From contig CAIIXF020000301.1 in assembly GCA_903813345.2 (NCBI GenBank), positions 1 through 25,000 of the forward strand: a DNA stretch of 25,000 bases, given 5' to 3'. The notes under the pieces were generated by a model. The model saw only the letters and a list, made by a program, of their open reading frames with translations, searched no databases and was not told the DNA's origin. Positions 20,801 to 25,000 of this stretch are shown here, in pieces. This stretch comes from Owenia fusiformis. Its lineage: Eukaryota > Annelida > Polychaeta > Sabellida > Oweniidae. Positions within the stretch are counted from its first letter, which is position 1. Every line of letters begins with the position of its first letter. The translations under genes and the position numbers were made by a program.

Positions 20801-21431
20801 CAGAGGGAGTTAGACTTCTTGTATTTGAGGATTTTTCAGTTGCTGTATTAAATCAGGATTGTAACGGTGGAAGCGCAGCATGACCCTATAGGCCTGTGAC
20901 AATCTTTAAAATATTAACTCTCAACAGAACATTCAAATTCACGAAATATGCCGCCATTTTGGACAAATATGAGGCAAAATGATGAATTATGTATTTGCGT
21001 CAGTCATACGATTAACACCTATAATATCAATTCTAATATGATACGTGACGTTACAATAAAATTCATAAATGCAAATAGTTGTGTTTCTTGTCTGTTTATC
21101 ATATTAGAATCGTAACAAAGACCTCGATTTCGGTCATATATATATATCATATATTACGCCATGAATCATAAAATCTTGGTCTTTATTCCTTAATTAATCA
21201 AGAGGTGTTCCTATTAAAATATTTCGTGTATGTCAGAATTTTACTCTAGTTTTCAAATATGTAATCAGATTTTGATACTACTGAAAATTAAAAAAGTTAT
21301 TGGAGAAAAGGTGACCCTTGTACAATTCTTTCCGGGCTACTATCTATGTTACTGAATTACATATAGTACATGTACTTACCTTTAACTTCAATCATATACA
21401 ATGATGATAGCATGAAATAAAAGAACTTCAT
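5254..21431 (-). CDS. Secreted protein with eight SRCR domains, nine exons, 980 residues
   Basis: Exons on the minus strand, in order: 21431-21380, 19289-19095, 18597-18479, 18381-17973, 15710-15474, 11920-11504, 9993-9286, 6156-5965 and 5867-5254. Every junction is GT-AG. All phases match (phase 1 except exon 3/4, phase 0), and the 2,943 bases give 980 residues plus stop. The order is signal peptide, then SRCR domains at about residues 24-128, 130-255, 261-370, 371-470, 480-592, 595-705, 720-846 and 848-980. Family hallmarks include [38 protein letters not shown] and [11 protein letters not shown]. Domains 1, 3 and 7 are split after the CRQLG or CTG region, while others are whole within exons. 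No membrane segment, mucin or CUB domain follows the last SRCR, so it should be secreted. SRCR proteins of this kind act as pattern-recognition or adhesion molecules; that role is inferred from the family. Additional phase-1 exons or alternative splicing are possible. Confidence 0.85.
5965..6156 (-). CDS. SRCR gene exon 8: first half of SRCR7
   Basis: This 192-base phase-1 exon runs from acceptor CTTTTTCAG to donor ATTTAG/GTGATG. It reads [16 protein letters not shown], then [40 protein letters not shown] and joins exon 9 at Gly. The [17 protein letters not shown] string is the canonical middle of an SRCR domain. It joins exon 7 as a Glu codon (P-E-L-T). Confidence 0.85.
6349..6371. repeat. 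Short tandem repeat ACACCCTAGG
   Basis: A 10-base unit, ACACCCTAGG, is repeated about 2.3 times next to the left end of the TA-flanked transposon. It is a small local duplication with no evident function. Confidence 0.5.
6411..7284. mobile_element. 874-bp Tc1/mariner-like non-autonomous element in intron 7
   Basis: The left end CACTCCCCTCCATAAGTTTG and the right end, its reverse complement with one or two changes, border inverted repeats of about 255 bp (6411-6665 and 7030-7284). TA dinucleotides at 6409-6410 and 7285-7286 fit a TA target duplication, as in the Tc1/mariner superfamily, whose termini often read CACTCCCCTCC-AAGTTTGGCAAC. The ~365-bp middle has no transposase frame, so this is a non-autonomous (MITE-like) copy. 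It sits between exons 8 and 7 of the SRCR gene. Arm identity is still high, which points to a fairly recent insertion or palindrome-based repair. Confidence 0.8.
7371..7560 (-). mobile_element. LINE-type 3' end with (TTGAA)n tail
   Basis: On the minus strand the sequence GAAATAAATAAAAATTGAAT leads into four to five copies of TTGAA (7373-7397). This arrangement of a poly-A-rich 3' UTR ending in a short tandem repeat is typical of 3' ends of invertebrate non-LTR retrotransposons. No reverse transcriptase frame is nearby, so it is a 5'-truncated copy lying in SRCR intron 7. Confidence 0.45.
7598..7672 (+). pseudogene. tRNA-like sequence with A and B box (SINE head or tRNA pseudogene)
   Basis: TAGTATAGTGGTTAGGA at 7601-7617 is a near-perfect internal promoter A box with the D-arm bases seen in tRNA-Asp, Glu and His. 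GGATTGAGTCC at 7650-7660 resembles a B box (GGTTCGANTCC) at a normal distance. The acceptor stem does not pair and the anticodon arm folds poorly, so it is not a working tRNA. It is probably the head of a tRNA-derived SINE or an old tRNA pseudogene. Confidence 0.45.
7911..8120 (-). pseudogene. Possible decayed trypsin-like protease exon
   Basis: A short minus-strand frame reads [15 protein letters not shown], then [15 protein letters not shown]. This recalls the start of S1 serine proteases, where an IVGG-type motif is followed by W, then CGGTLI and the TAAHC histidine region. The histidine motif is absent and no splice sites fit the SRCR gene phases. It may be a dead fragment inserted in intron 7, or a chance likeness. 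Confidence 0.22.
8121..9285. other. Remainder of SRCR intron 7, no gene seen
   Basis: No exon with SRCR features or a credible frame was found. A 22-base string near 8880-8901 (ATATAGTCCCGGACTTTATT) closely matches 7291-7312 (ATATAGCCCCGGACTATATT), which suggests a dispersed, decayed repeat family beside the transposon. Confidence 0.4.
9286..9993 (-). CDS. SRCR gene exon 7: complete SRCR5 and SRCR6
   Basis: The exon is 708 bases, phase 1 at both ends, from acceptor TTTTCATTAG to donor CCAG/GTAATG. SRCR5 reads [48 protein letters not shown] and ends QISC. SRCR6 reads [55 protein letters not shown] and ends YFISC. Both carry insertions against the usual ~100 residues (for example [18 protein letters not shown] and [13 protein letters not shown]). 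SRCR6 lacks the usual acidic-Gly pattern before the fourth cysteine. The frame runs past the donor but loses SRCR character there. Confidence 0.88.
10190..10350. repeat. Pair of GC-rich hairpins with TGACGTCA in the stem
   Basis: GTGACGTCAGCGGG near 10244 pairs with CCCGCTGACGTCAC near 10280 around a 20-base AT-rich loop. Just after it CGTCTGCGCA pairs with TGCGCAGACG around TCATCAC. Both stems are perfect. They precede the longer hairpin at 10673-10850 and use similar words (GGGAATAT, CTATTGCC), so they are probably parts of one MITE-type family lying in SRCR intron 6. Confidence 0.6.
10673..10850. repeat. Near-perfect ~85-bp-arm hairpin (foldback element)
   Basis: The arms ~10673-10755 and ~10768-10850 are inverted copies that differ at only a few bases; the tip is CTCAGCCTGCGGCTTCGGGA. 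The inner arms share GGAATATCCTCTACAATGTA and the outer arms share CAAATAGTGACTGCC. It lacks any frame. This is a foldback/MITE-like element in intron 6. The low arm divergence suggests that it is young or maintained. Confidence 0.7.
11504..11920 (-). CDS. SRCR gene exon 6: second half of SRCR3, all of SRCR4
   Basis: The exon begins GA after TTCTTTTAAG, so the preceding exon's NCT plus G continues as [12 protein letters not shown]. It finishes SRCR3 at LQVTC. SRCR4 reads [65 protein letters not shown] and ends GVSC. The usual D-A-V-V before CxxLG is replaced by GAVEV, and the WG-ICD core is NSICRG, so this domain is divergent. The donor is AGTG/GTAAGA in phase 1. Confidence 0.86.
11979..12560. 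mobile_element. 582-bp TA-flanked element with CAGGGTG / CACCCTG ends
   Basis: The left end reads CAGGGTGGCGCAAAAAG and the right end, in reverse complement, CAGGGTGTCCCAATAG. TA flanks both sides (11977-11978 and 12561-12562). The interior has no frame; it holds an 11-G run near 12213. This is a short non-autonomous DNA transposon in SRCR intron 5. Similar ends without partners occur at 20345 and 23103, so the family is dispersed in the window. Confidence 0.5.
12583..12739. repeat. 23-bp minisatellite, seven copies
   Basis: The unit ATGAAACAGCATTGTTTGAT followed by ATT repeats seven times, the last one partial. Copies 3 and 6 share AAAAAG instead of AAACAG, giving a 69-bp higher-order period. 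It directly follows the TA-flanked element. Confidence 0.9.
12740..13290. other. Part of SRCR intron 5, no gene seen; long poly-C run
   Basis: No exon or element is recognised. An uninterrupted run of about 17 C lies near 12994-13010, a likely length-variable site. The open frame at 12709-12972 starts inside the minisatellite and has no protein-like pattern. Confidence 0.4.
13290..14390. repeat. Diverged ~460-476-bp tandem repeat, two full copies and a partial
   Basis: Marker strings recur in order: AGGTCAAATTTATAGTTTTT at 13567 and 14028 (offset 461), TACAGATAGCAAAGAGTATG at 13631 and 14107 (offset 476), then CCCGTCAGAAGGTATTTTGA in both. The related AGGTCAAATTTTACATTTT at 13326 marks a third, shorter copy with about 220 bases missing. 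Divergence is moderate and no open frame is conserved. It is a satellite-like or decayed element array in SRCR intron 5. Confidence 0.75.
14391..15473. other. Rest of SRCR intron 5, no gene seen
   Basis: Two overlapping minus-strand frames near 15074-15407 show no SRCR residues or splice logic. A short inverted pair, GGGTCAGATAACA near 14896 and TGCTATCTGACCC near 15031, hints at another decayed element. Confidence 0.35.
15474..15710 (-). CDS. SRCR gene exon 5: first half of SRCR3
   Basis: The exon has 237 bases, phase 1 to phase 1, acceptor AACTTTAG and donor CACAG/GTGAAT. It reads [45 protein letters not shown] and ends FKKIFNCTG. The first cysteine of the WGGVC core is replaced (WGGVSRF), so SRCR3 appears to lack one conserved cysteine. 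It joins exon 6 within a Gly codon. Confidence 0.86.
15988..16152 (+). pseudogene. Decayed C-terminus of a non-LTR retrotransposon ORF2
   Basis: The frame reads [17 protein letters not shown], then VCPVCNSHE, a stop, [15 protein letters not shown] and another stop. CxxC, H and C spaced in this way follow the reverse transcriptase in many LINEs (C-x-x-C ... H-F-x-x-x-C). Two in-frame stops make it dead. It lies in SRCR intron 4, antisense to the gene. Confidence 0.5.
16153..17326. other. Middle of SRCR intron 4, no gene seen
   Basis: AT-rich sequence without SRCR exons. The plus frame 16563-16769 has no recognisable protein pattern. Nothing else is supported here. Confidence 0.4.
17327..17996. 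repeat. 39-bp minisatellite, 17 units, overlapping the exon 4 donor
   Basis: Units of 39 bases (type GTGATGTTTGGTTACCTGTT, then TGAGTATTGCGACATGTTT) run head to tail; unit 12 carries a 7-base insertion. Units 1-4 form a 78-bp higher-order pair. Because 39 is divisible by 3, frames stay open on both strands: [13 protein letters not shown] repeats on plus and [13 protein letters not shown] on minus. The right-hand unit (17958-17996) is the real end of SRCR exon 4: CAG/GTAACC at 17973 is its donor. Fifteen of the 17 units keep GTAAC at that place. The array therefore arose by copying the exon-intron junction. Confidence 0.95.
17973..18381 (-). CDS. SRCR gene exon 4: end of SRCR1 and all of SRCR2
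   Basis: The exon starts in phase 0 after CCGACCACACAG and ends in phase 1 at AAACAG/GTAACC. It finishes SRCR1 with FPADAVAVC and then gives SRCR2: [67 protein letters not shown]2 is very divergent, with a long loop ([19 protein letters not shown]), four visible cysteines and no WG-C core. The last residues, CRNNQT, belong to the first unit of the minisatellite. If the donor is skipped, the frame stays open through five more units to a stop at 17728. Confidence 0.82.
18479..18597 (-). CDS. SRCR gene exon 3: middle of SRCR1
   Basis: The exon has 119 bases with acceptor TATCTTTCAG and donor CTG/GTAGGG. It reads [52 protein letters not shown] is the canonical SRCR motif before the fifth cysteine. 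It enters in phase 1 (a Tyr codon shared with exon 2) and leaves in phase 0, the only non-phase-1 junction of the gene. Confidence 0.84.
18598..19094. other. SRCR intron 2; plus-strand ATG with donor near 18736
   Basis: No SRCR exon is seen. On the plus strand AACAAGATGGAAGAACTTCC (from 18730) resembles a TATA-less start: an ATG in AAGATGG context over an ETS-type ACTTCCGG, followed after 28 bases by a donor TCG/GTAAGA. No partner exon was found. CTGACGATACGTCAG at ~18711 is a short palindrome. Confidence 0.3.
19095..19289 (-). CDS. SRCR gene exon 2: first half of SRCR1
   Basis: The exon has 195 bases, with acceptor GTAATTTTAG and donor TGGT/GTAAGT. It reads [55 protein letters not shown] and ends VGFTW. 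This is a textbook SRCR N-terminal half, the best conserved in the gene. A broken copy with ~90% similarity over 70 bases lies at 24021-24090. It joins exon 1 through a Gly codon. Confidence 0.9.
19496..21340. mobile_element. 1,845-bp DNA transposon with TA flanks in SRCR intron 1
   Basis: The left end GTAGCCCGGACAGAATTG is matched, in reverse complement, by the right end GTAGCCCGGAAAGAATTG; similarity continues for about 40 bases to GGGTCAC-TTTT. TA lies at 19494-19495 and 21341-21342. A transposase remnant on the minus strand (20541-20681) fits an autonomous ancestor. The family is not recognised; the TA duplication suggests the IS630-Tc1-mariner group. The insertion lengthens intron 1 but leaves splice sites intact. 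Confidence 0.65.
20541..20681 (-). pseudogene. Transposase C-terminal remnant
   Basis: The minus-strand frame reads [37 protein letters not shown] and reaches TAA. A helix with A-I-x-x-L followed by GW-x-x-x-RRF resembles the tail of DDE transposases of eukaryotic TA-targeting elements, where a similar GWIRH-RRFF string occurs. The upstream frame is closed by stops. It lies inside the TA-flanked 1,845-bp element. Confidence 0.4.
21380..21431 (-). CDS. SRCR gene exon 1: signal peptide
   Basis: ATG at 21431 opens [17 protein letters not shown] followed by a phase-1 donor, G/GTAAGT. The hydrophobic run [12 protein letters not shown] fits a signal peptide with cleavage close to the junction. The next exon in phase starts GG, giving Gly-Lys-Val. 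A TATA box ~50 bases upstream and a paralogous copy of the same 52-base exon at 24262-24313 support it as a true first exon. Confidence 0.75.
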
Positions 21432-21477
21432 GTTTACTGGACTTGTCGAAGTAGTCAAGTCGTGAAGACGTGTCTAG

Positions 21478-21486
21478 TATATATAA
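21478..21486 (-). promoter_or_regulatory. TATA box of the SRCR gene
   Basis: TTATATATA on the minus strand lies 47-55 bases upstream of the ATG at 21431. Initiation ~25-30 bases downstream would give a leader of about 20 bases. The word CTTCGACAAG just before the ATG is shared, with one change, by the duplicated first exon at 24313 (CTTCGGACAAG). Confidence 0.5.
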
Positions 21487-23100
21487 TTTTTATTACTTGG
21501 CAATATACATACACCTGTTGCACATCGTGACTATGTAATGTTTCTATTGTCATTTCATGTTTCATGATCTTCATAATTTCATATTTTTAGATATTAACAT
21601 ATTAACGATTTGGATCTTACAAACGCGATACGTTGCCATTAATGTTTGCTAATGTATAACCTCATCGGAAACAATAATTTTAAAAAGTGTTAGCAGATGA
21701 ATCTTGTTTATAATTAATCTAATATGTTCATCCATCTTATACATGTTTATGAGCATATCTTATCAAACGGAATGAAAGCAAATCTGTGCGAGAAACAAAA
21801 TATTTACATTTAGTTTTACAGTATCGTAAAGTTAAACAAAGAGACAGCAATAAAAGTGAGATAATGCAAATGACATTTAGCTTTAATGCGATTCATGCTG
21901 CAAAGTTTTATAAACATCCAGAATCGTATTGTTAAGTCCTTCAGAAATAGTTACTTTGTTTATTTTTTATTTGCTTGAAATAATGGCTACGGACGAATTC
22001 TAGTAGAATCTGCCTGCTGGTAAAAGAAAGAAACGGGTGGCTACAAGAAACATTTTGCAGGAGTCTCGAAGTTCAGGACCCCAAACCCAATAGAGTTTGT
22101 CCGTAAAACTCGTAAAGAGTTCCTTAAAAGTTCCAACACAGTTTAGCCCGCAAAATAATGAAGAGCGTAGTAAAAACTAGCTCATGTAACCGTGGGGTTA
22201 GGCTTTTTGGTTTTTGCATGACGATGCGTGGTACATTTTTGGTCTTTTATCTACATTATTAATGTGATTGTTTGTATTGTTTATGTGCTTAAAATATTTA
22301 AGTGTTCATATAATTTTTGCCTCAGCAAAATAAAATATCCTACGATCTGGCTGACTTTTGTGTTCTTATTACGGAGGTTCATTAACATGGAGTAATGGGC
22401 CATGGGACTTTAAAAAACTGTTCCACTTGTGAGGTGAGGTGTTCCACTTTGCTGGTTCTACTGTACAGATCATTAAATGGAAAGTGTATTCAAAATTAAA
22501 GACGAAACAAAATGCACGCATAAACAGTGACCATTTTATTTCATAAATCCCCAAATAAATATTCTATTTGGTTTTGGACATAAATTTTTCGAGAAACTCC
22601 CTTATTCTGGTGATCAAAATAAAATATTTCTGGGTGTCTTGTCTGCTGAAACTCACACTATAGGCTGATCCATTAGTGTCTGTGTTCAAATATTTATTCC
22701 ATGTTATTAAGAGGACAAGTGAATTTTATCATGGTCAAATGGAAGCCCATGAACCCAACCTAAGCAGAAGAAATCAAATAGTGTAAAAATATTCTTTTGT
22801 TTAATATTTTAAAGTTTTTCAAATAAAATAACACATGTCATATCGCATTTATATCTTTACATCGTAAAATCCATCACATATACGAAACACGGTCAAACTG
22901 AAATATATTTTTCAAAGCATATGGGTGTTCTGGTGCCTACAAAACCTAATTGAATCGCCAAGAGCCTTTAATATAAACACAAAGTAATCATTTCAAAATA
23001 ACCGTAACAATATATTTGAAGTTTGCGGATCTAGTCGAGTCATTACTCACGCACTTGTAATAATAGGCGATCACTGTATACTACTGTATACGGTGATATT
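21487..23100. other. Intergenic stretch upstream of the SRCR gene, no gene seen
   Basis: AT-rich sequence without supported exons. A slightly richer patch at 21983-22100 reads MATDEF, two stops, then LPAGKRKKRVATRNILQE and may be a dead gene scrap. The minus frame 22369-22554 has no recognisable motif. Confidence 0.35.
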
Positions 23101-23102
23101 AT

Positions 23103-23590
23103 ACAGGGCGTATCAAAAAAACGCAACAAGTAGTTATCTCGTAAAATCACAAAACTAGTGATGACTACATTAATTTCATTTAATTTACCATAAAGCTATG
23201 TCTCTCCTCTTTGCAATGATATGTCATTCATTCACATGTGGTAATGGATGGGTGAGAAATCCTTTCATTTGCACAGTCGGTCAAAATCGGCTCTGCACCA
23301 AGTTTTAGATATTGAAAAAATCAGTGCAAGGGCTAAGTGCCAATGGAAGTTCCCCTGACTTGAATTGTTGTGACTTTTTCTTTTGGAGCTATCTCAGGAG
23401 CATCTTTGCTCACAATTCCTCCACCAGATATTGCAAAACCTCGAGAAAGATTTGCCCATGGGCTGCTTTTCTTTACTTTAACCCACACATGATTCAGGGC
23501 TGAACCATGCATGAGGTGGAGTTTCAATGACGCACGTATTTCTCGCTGCAAGCAGGATGAAATTCTTTGTCACAAAGTTTGGCATTTTTT
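23103..23590 (+). mobile_element. Decayed DNA transposon with DDE transposase remnant
   Basis: A terminus-like ACAGGGCGTATCAAAAAAAC lies at 23103. The plus frame 23312-23503 contains NGSSPDLNCCDFFFWSYLRS, which matches the conserved SPDL-P-DFF-W-LK block around the third catalytic acidic residue of mariner-type transposases; here the usual Pro is replaced by Cys. Further along, PPDIAKPRERF in another frame looks like the continuation after a frameshift. The right end is not identified. It is inactive. Confidence 0.55.
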
Positions 23591-24020
23591 ATAAAATCAA
23601 ACGCGCATCATTGAAACTCACAAGATGTAAATAGCATGTCATTTACATCATACCTTGATGGGGAAAAATAGATCTTATATGTTAGAAGTACTAAATAAAA
23701 GTTATCGTGAAAATGAGACAGCCGTTCTCGAGAGAAAAGAGCATAAATGCGCATTTAGAGAGTTTTGGTTCGTTTAAAAATCTTTAAAAAATTGGGGTAC
23801 TTAAAAGCATCGGGAGGCATCATATATTTCAAATTAGACACGAGGAAGTCAATATTGAGCAAGTTATGTCTGTTTTTTTAAATCAAAATAAAACCGTTAA
23901 CCCGTACCGGTCCAGCTTTTGACCCGTACCGGTCAATTTTCGTTAGCTGCGTATACCAAGGGTGGTATCATAAAAATATTAATTCATGGATTTTTCTATT
24001 TCCAATGTTGATTGCCAACC
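23591..24020. other. No gene seen; direct repeat of ACCCGTACCGGTC
   Basis: ACCCGTACCGGTC occurs twice within 35 bases (~23899-23931). Nothing else is recognised between the transposon remnant and the broken SRCR exon. Confidence 0.35.
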
Positions 24021-24090
24021 CTGCACACAACCCTGGCATCTTTCAAGTCCAATTAAAACTTGCATATTCCTCCCCATGTACCGTTCAATA
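24021..24090 (-). pseudogene. Broken copy of SRCR exon 2
   Basis: About 70 bases match the middle of SRCR gene exon 2: [10 protein letters not shown], then a TAA stop, then [11 protein letters not shown]. Flanking parts of the exon, including acceptor and donor, are missing. Differences from the intact exon are clustered in ~9 bases around the stop (CCATCCAGCC changed to AATTAAAAC), while the rest is almost identical. It accompanies the duplicated signal exon, so a partial tandem duplication of the gene's 5' end is likely. Confidence 0.75.
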
Positions 24091-24261
24091 GGAAGCTTCT
24101 GTTTGATGTTTGTCTCCCCCGATTTAGTTTTGTTTCAATCCCGAACATTAAGAATTTTCTGTTCAAATATCTCACACATACTTAATCTGACCATCTCATA
24201 AATAGTACCTTAAAAAGATGTCATAATATCATGTATGCTAGAATATAAATTAACAACTTAC

Positions 24262-24313
24262 CCGCTTTAACTTGGAACACGTACATTGATAAAATTAAAT
24301 ATAAGAAATGCAT
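24262..24313 (-). CDS. Paralogous signal-peptide exon (alternative first exon or orphan)
   Basis: ATG at 24313 opens MHFLYLILSMYVFQVKA, followed by a phase-1 donor, G/GTAAGT. Length (52 bases), phase, donor and the CTTCGGACAAG word before the ATG all match exon 1 of the SRCR gene at 21380-21431. It is intact, unlike the broken SRCR exon beside it. It could splice to exon 2 at 19289 in frame, giving the same protein with another signal peptide, or could be the surviving start of a dead duplicate. Confidence 0.6.
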
Positions 24314-25000
24314 CCTTCTTGTCCGAAGCTCTCTTGTTGATCTCGTATAAAGGTGCGAATAATGTTACTCAAATAACTACTATTAACACAGTGTTAGTGC
24401 CCATACGATTCAATCATGCATTCAGCTGTTCCATTACTGCCTAGGTGGTATTTATCATTTAATTAATGTGAATTTTTATTGTCCTACGAATAAAAGAGTA
24501 TAAAACACAACATTTCAAGTTGAGAAAACCCGTTCATTATAATTTGTTCAATAAATTCTCCCATTTGTTGTCGATAGCATGTTTTATAATATGAAAGTTA
24601 GATAAAAGGGCAATTCACTTACCTCAAGTATATAAGCATTTGCATATAAATACCAATGGCTCTAAATACCTCTAAATAAATAAATTACATTACTAACATG
24701 GCATATGACGTGAACGAGATCACACCATCAAATGAAATAGCTAGACAATGTATGAACCAGGAAAACTGTTCTCCTATTATGTTTACACATTTGAAGAAAA
24801 TACGTTGGCTGTGGTTTACTCGAGTCTAAACTAAAGCCCATTCTTGGCTAGAAGTAATTCCATCTTGAACACAATGAACTTTTGTAAAAATTCTAATCGG
24901 GGTTCAATAAATTTAAGTAATATTCTAAAAAACCGTCATGTTAATATTTCATGAATTGAGATGGAACTGGCTAGGCTCCTTGATGAGATATTGCATGATT
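24314..25000. other. Right end of the window, no gene seen
   Basis: AT-rich sequence upstream of the duplicated signal exon. On the minus strand CTTTATACGAG (about 24345-24355) sits where the TATA box of the paralogous exon would be, but is a poor match. No other exon or element is supported. Confidence 0.35.

Noticed and set aside
21983-22100. MATDEF...LPAGKRKKRVATRN coding-like patch
   Set aside because: Two adjacent stops, no splice sites and no family recognised; kept only as a note in the intergenic entry.
23333-23551. Minus-strand frame opposite the transposase remnant
   Set aside because: The plus strand carries the SPDL-DFF-W-L transposase block; the minus frame is its shadow.

Overview
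This window is AT-rich animal nuclear DNA. Genes are broken into short exons with GT-AG introns, intergenic space and introns are full of decayed DNA transposons, MITE-like hairpins, LINE scraps and minisatellites, and there is no operon structure or bacterial-type gene packing. The scavenger receptor cysteine-rich (SRCR) protein and the ankyrin-repeat neighbour fit a marine invertebrate (echinoderm, hemichordate, amphioxus, mollusc or annelid are all possible); I cannot name the species from sequence alone.

Layout. (1) 160-2184, plus strand: a five-exon gene I assembled from phase-compatible splice sites, predicted to be a 206-residue protein with two membrane segments and tentative resemblance to the PIG-P family of GPI-anchor biosynthesis. 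(2) 2331-2550, minus strand: a possible two-exon gene for a 44-residue protein with a signal peptide, tail to tail with gene 1. (3) 3019-4656, minus strand: an intronless 545-residue ankyrin-repeat protein with its own AATAAA. (4) 5254-21431, minus strand: the main gene, nine coding exons whose phases all agree, giving a 980-residue secreted protein of eight SRCR domains with no membrane anchor. (5) 24021-24313, minus strand: a second, paralogous signal-peptide exon with the same length and phase as exon 1 of the big gene, next to a broken copy of its first SRCR exon.

The introns of the SRCR gene hold most of the structure. Intron 1 carries a 1,845-bp element with inverted termini flanked by TA and a transposase remnant. 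Intron 4 begins inside a 17-copy, 39-bp minisatellite whose units each copy the end of exon 4 together with its splice donor. Intron 4 also has a LINE tail. Intron 5 has a ~460-476-bp tandem repeat, a 23-bp minisatellite and a 582-bp TA-flanked element. Intron 6 has very long hairpins, and intron 7 an 874-bp Tc1/mariner-like element with ~255-bp inverted repeats, a LINE 3' tail and a tRNA-like sequence.

The most unusual observations are the minisatellite that multiplies a functional splice donor in frame between SRCR domains 2 and 3, which could give a length-variable, glycosylation-rich linker, and the duplicated signal-peptide exon that could act as an alternative promoter and first exon. 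Gene models are conceptual; no transcript data were available.
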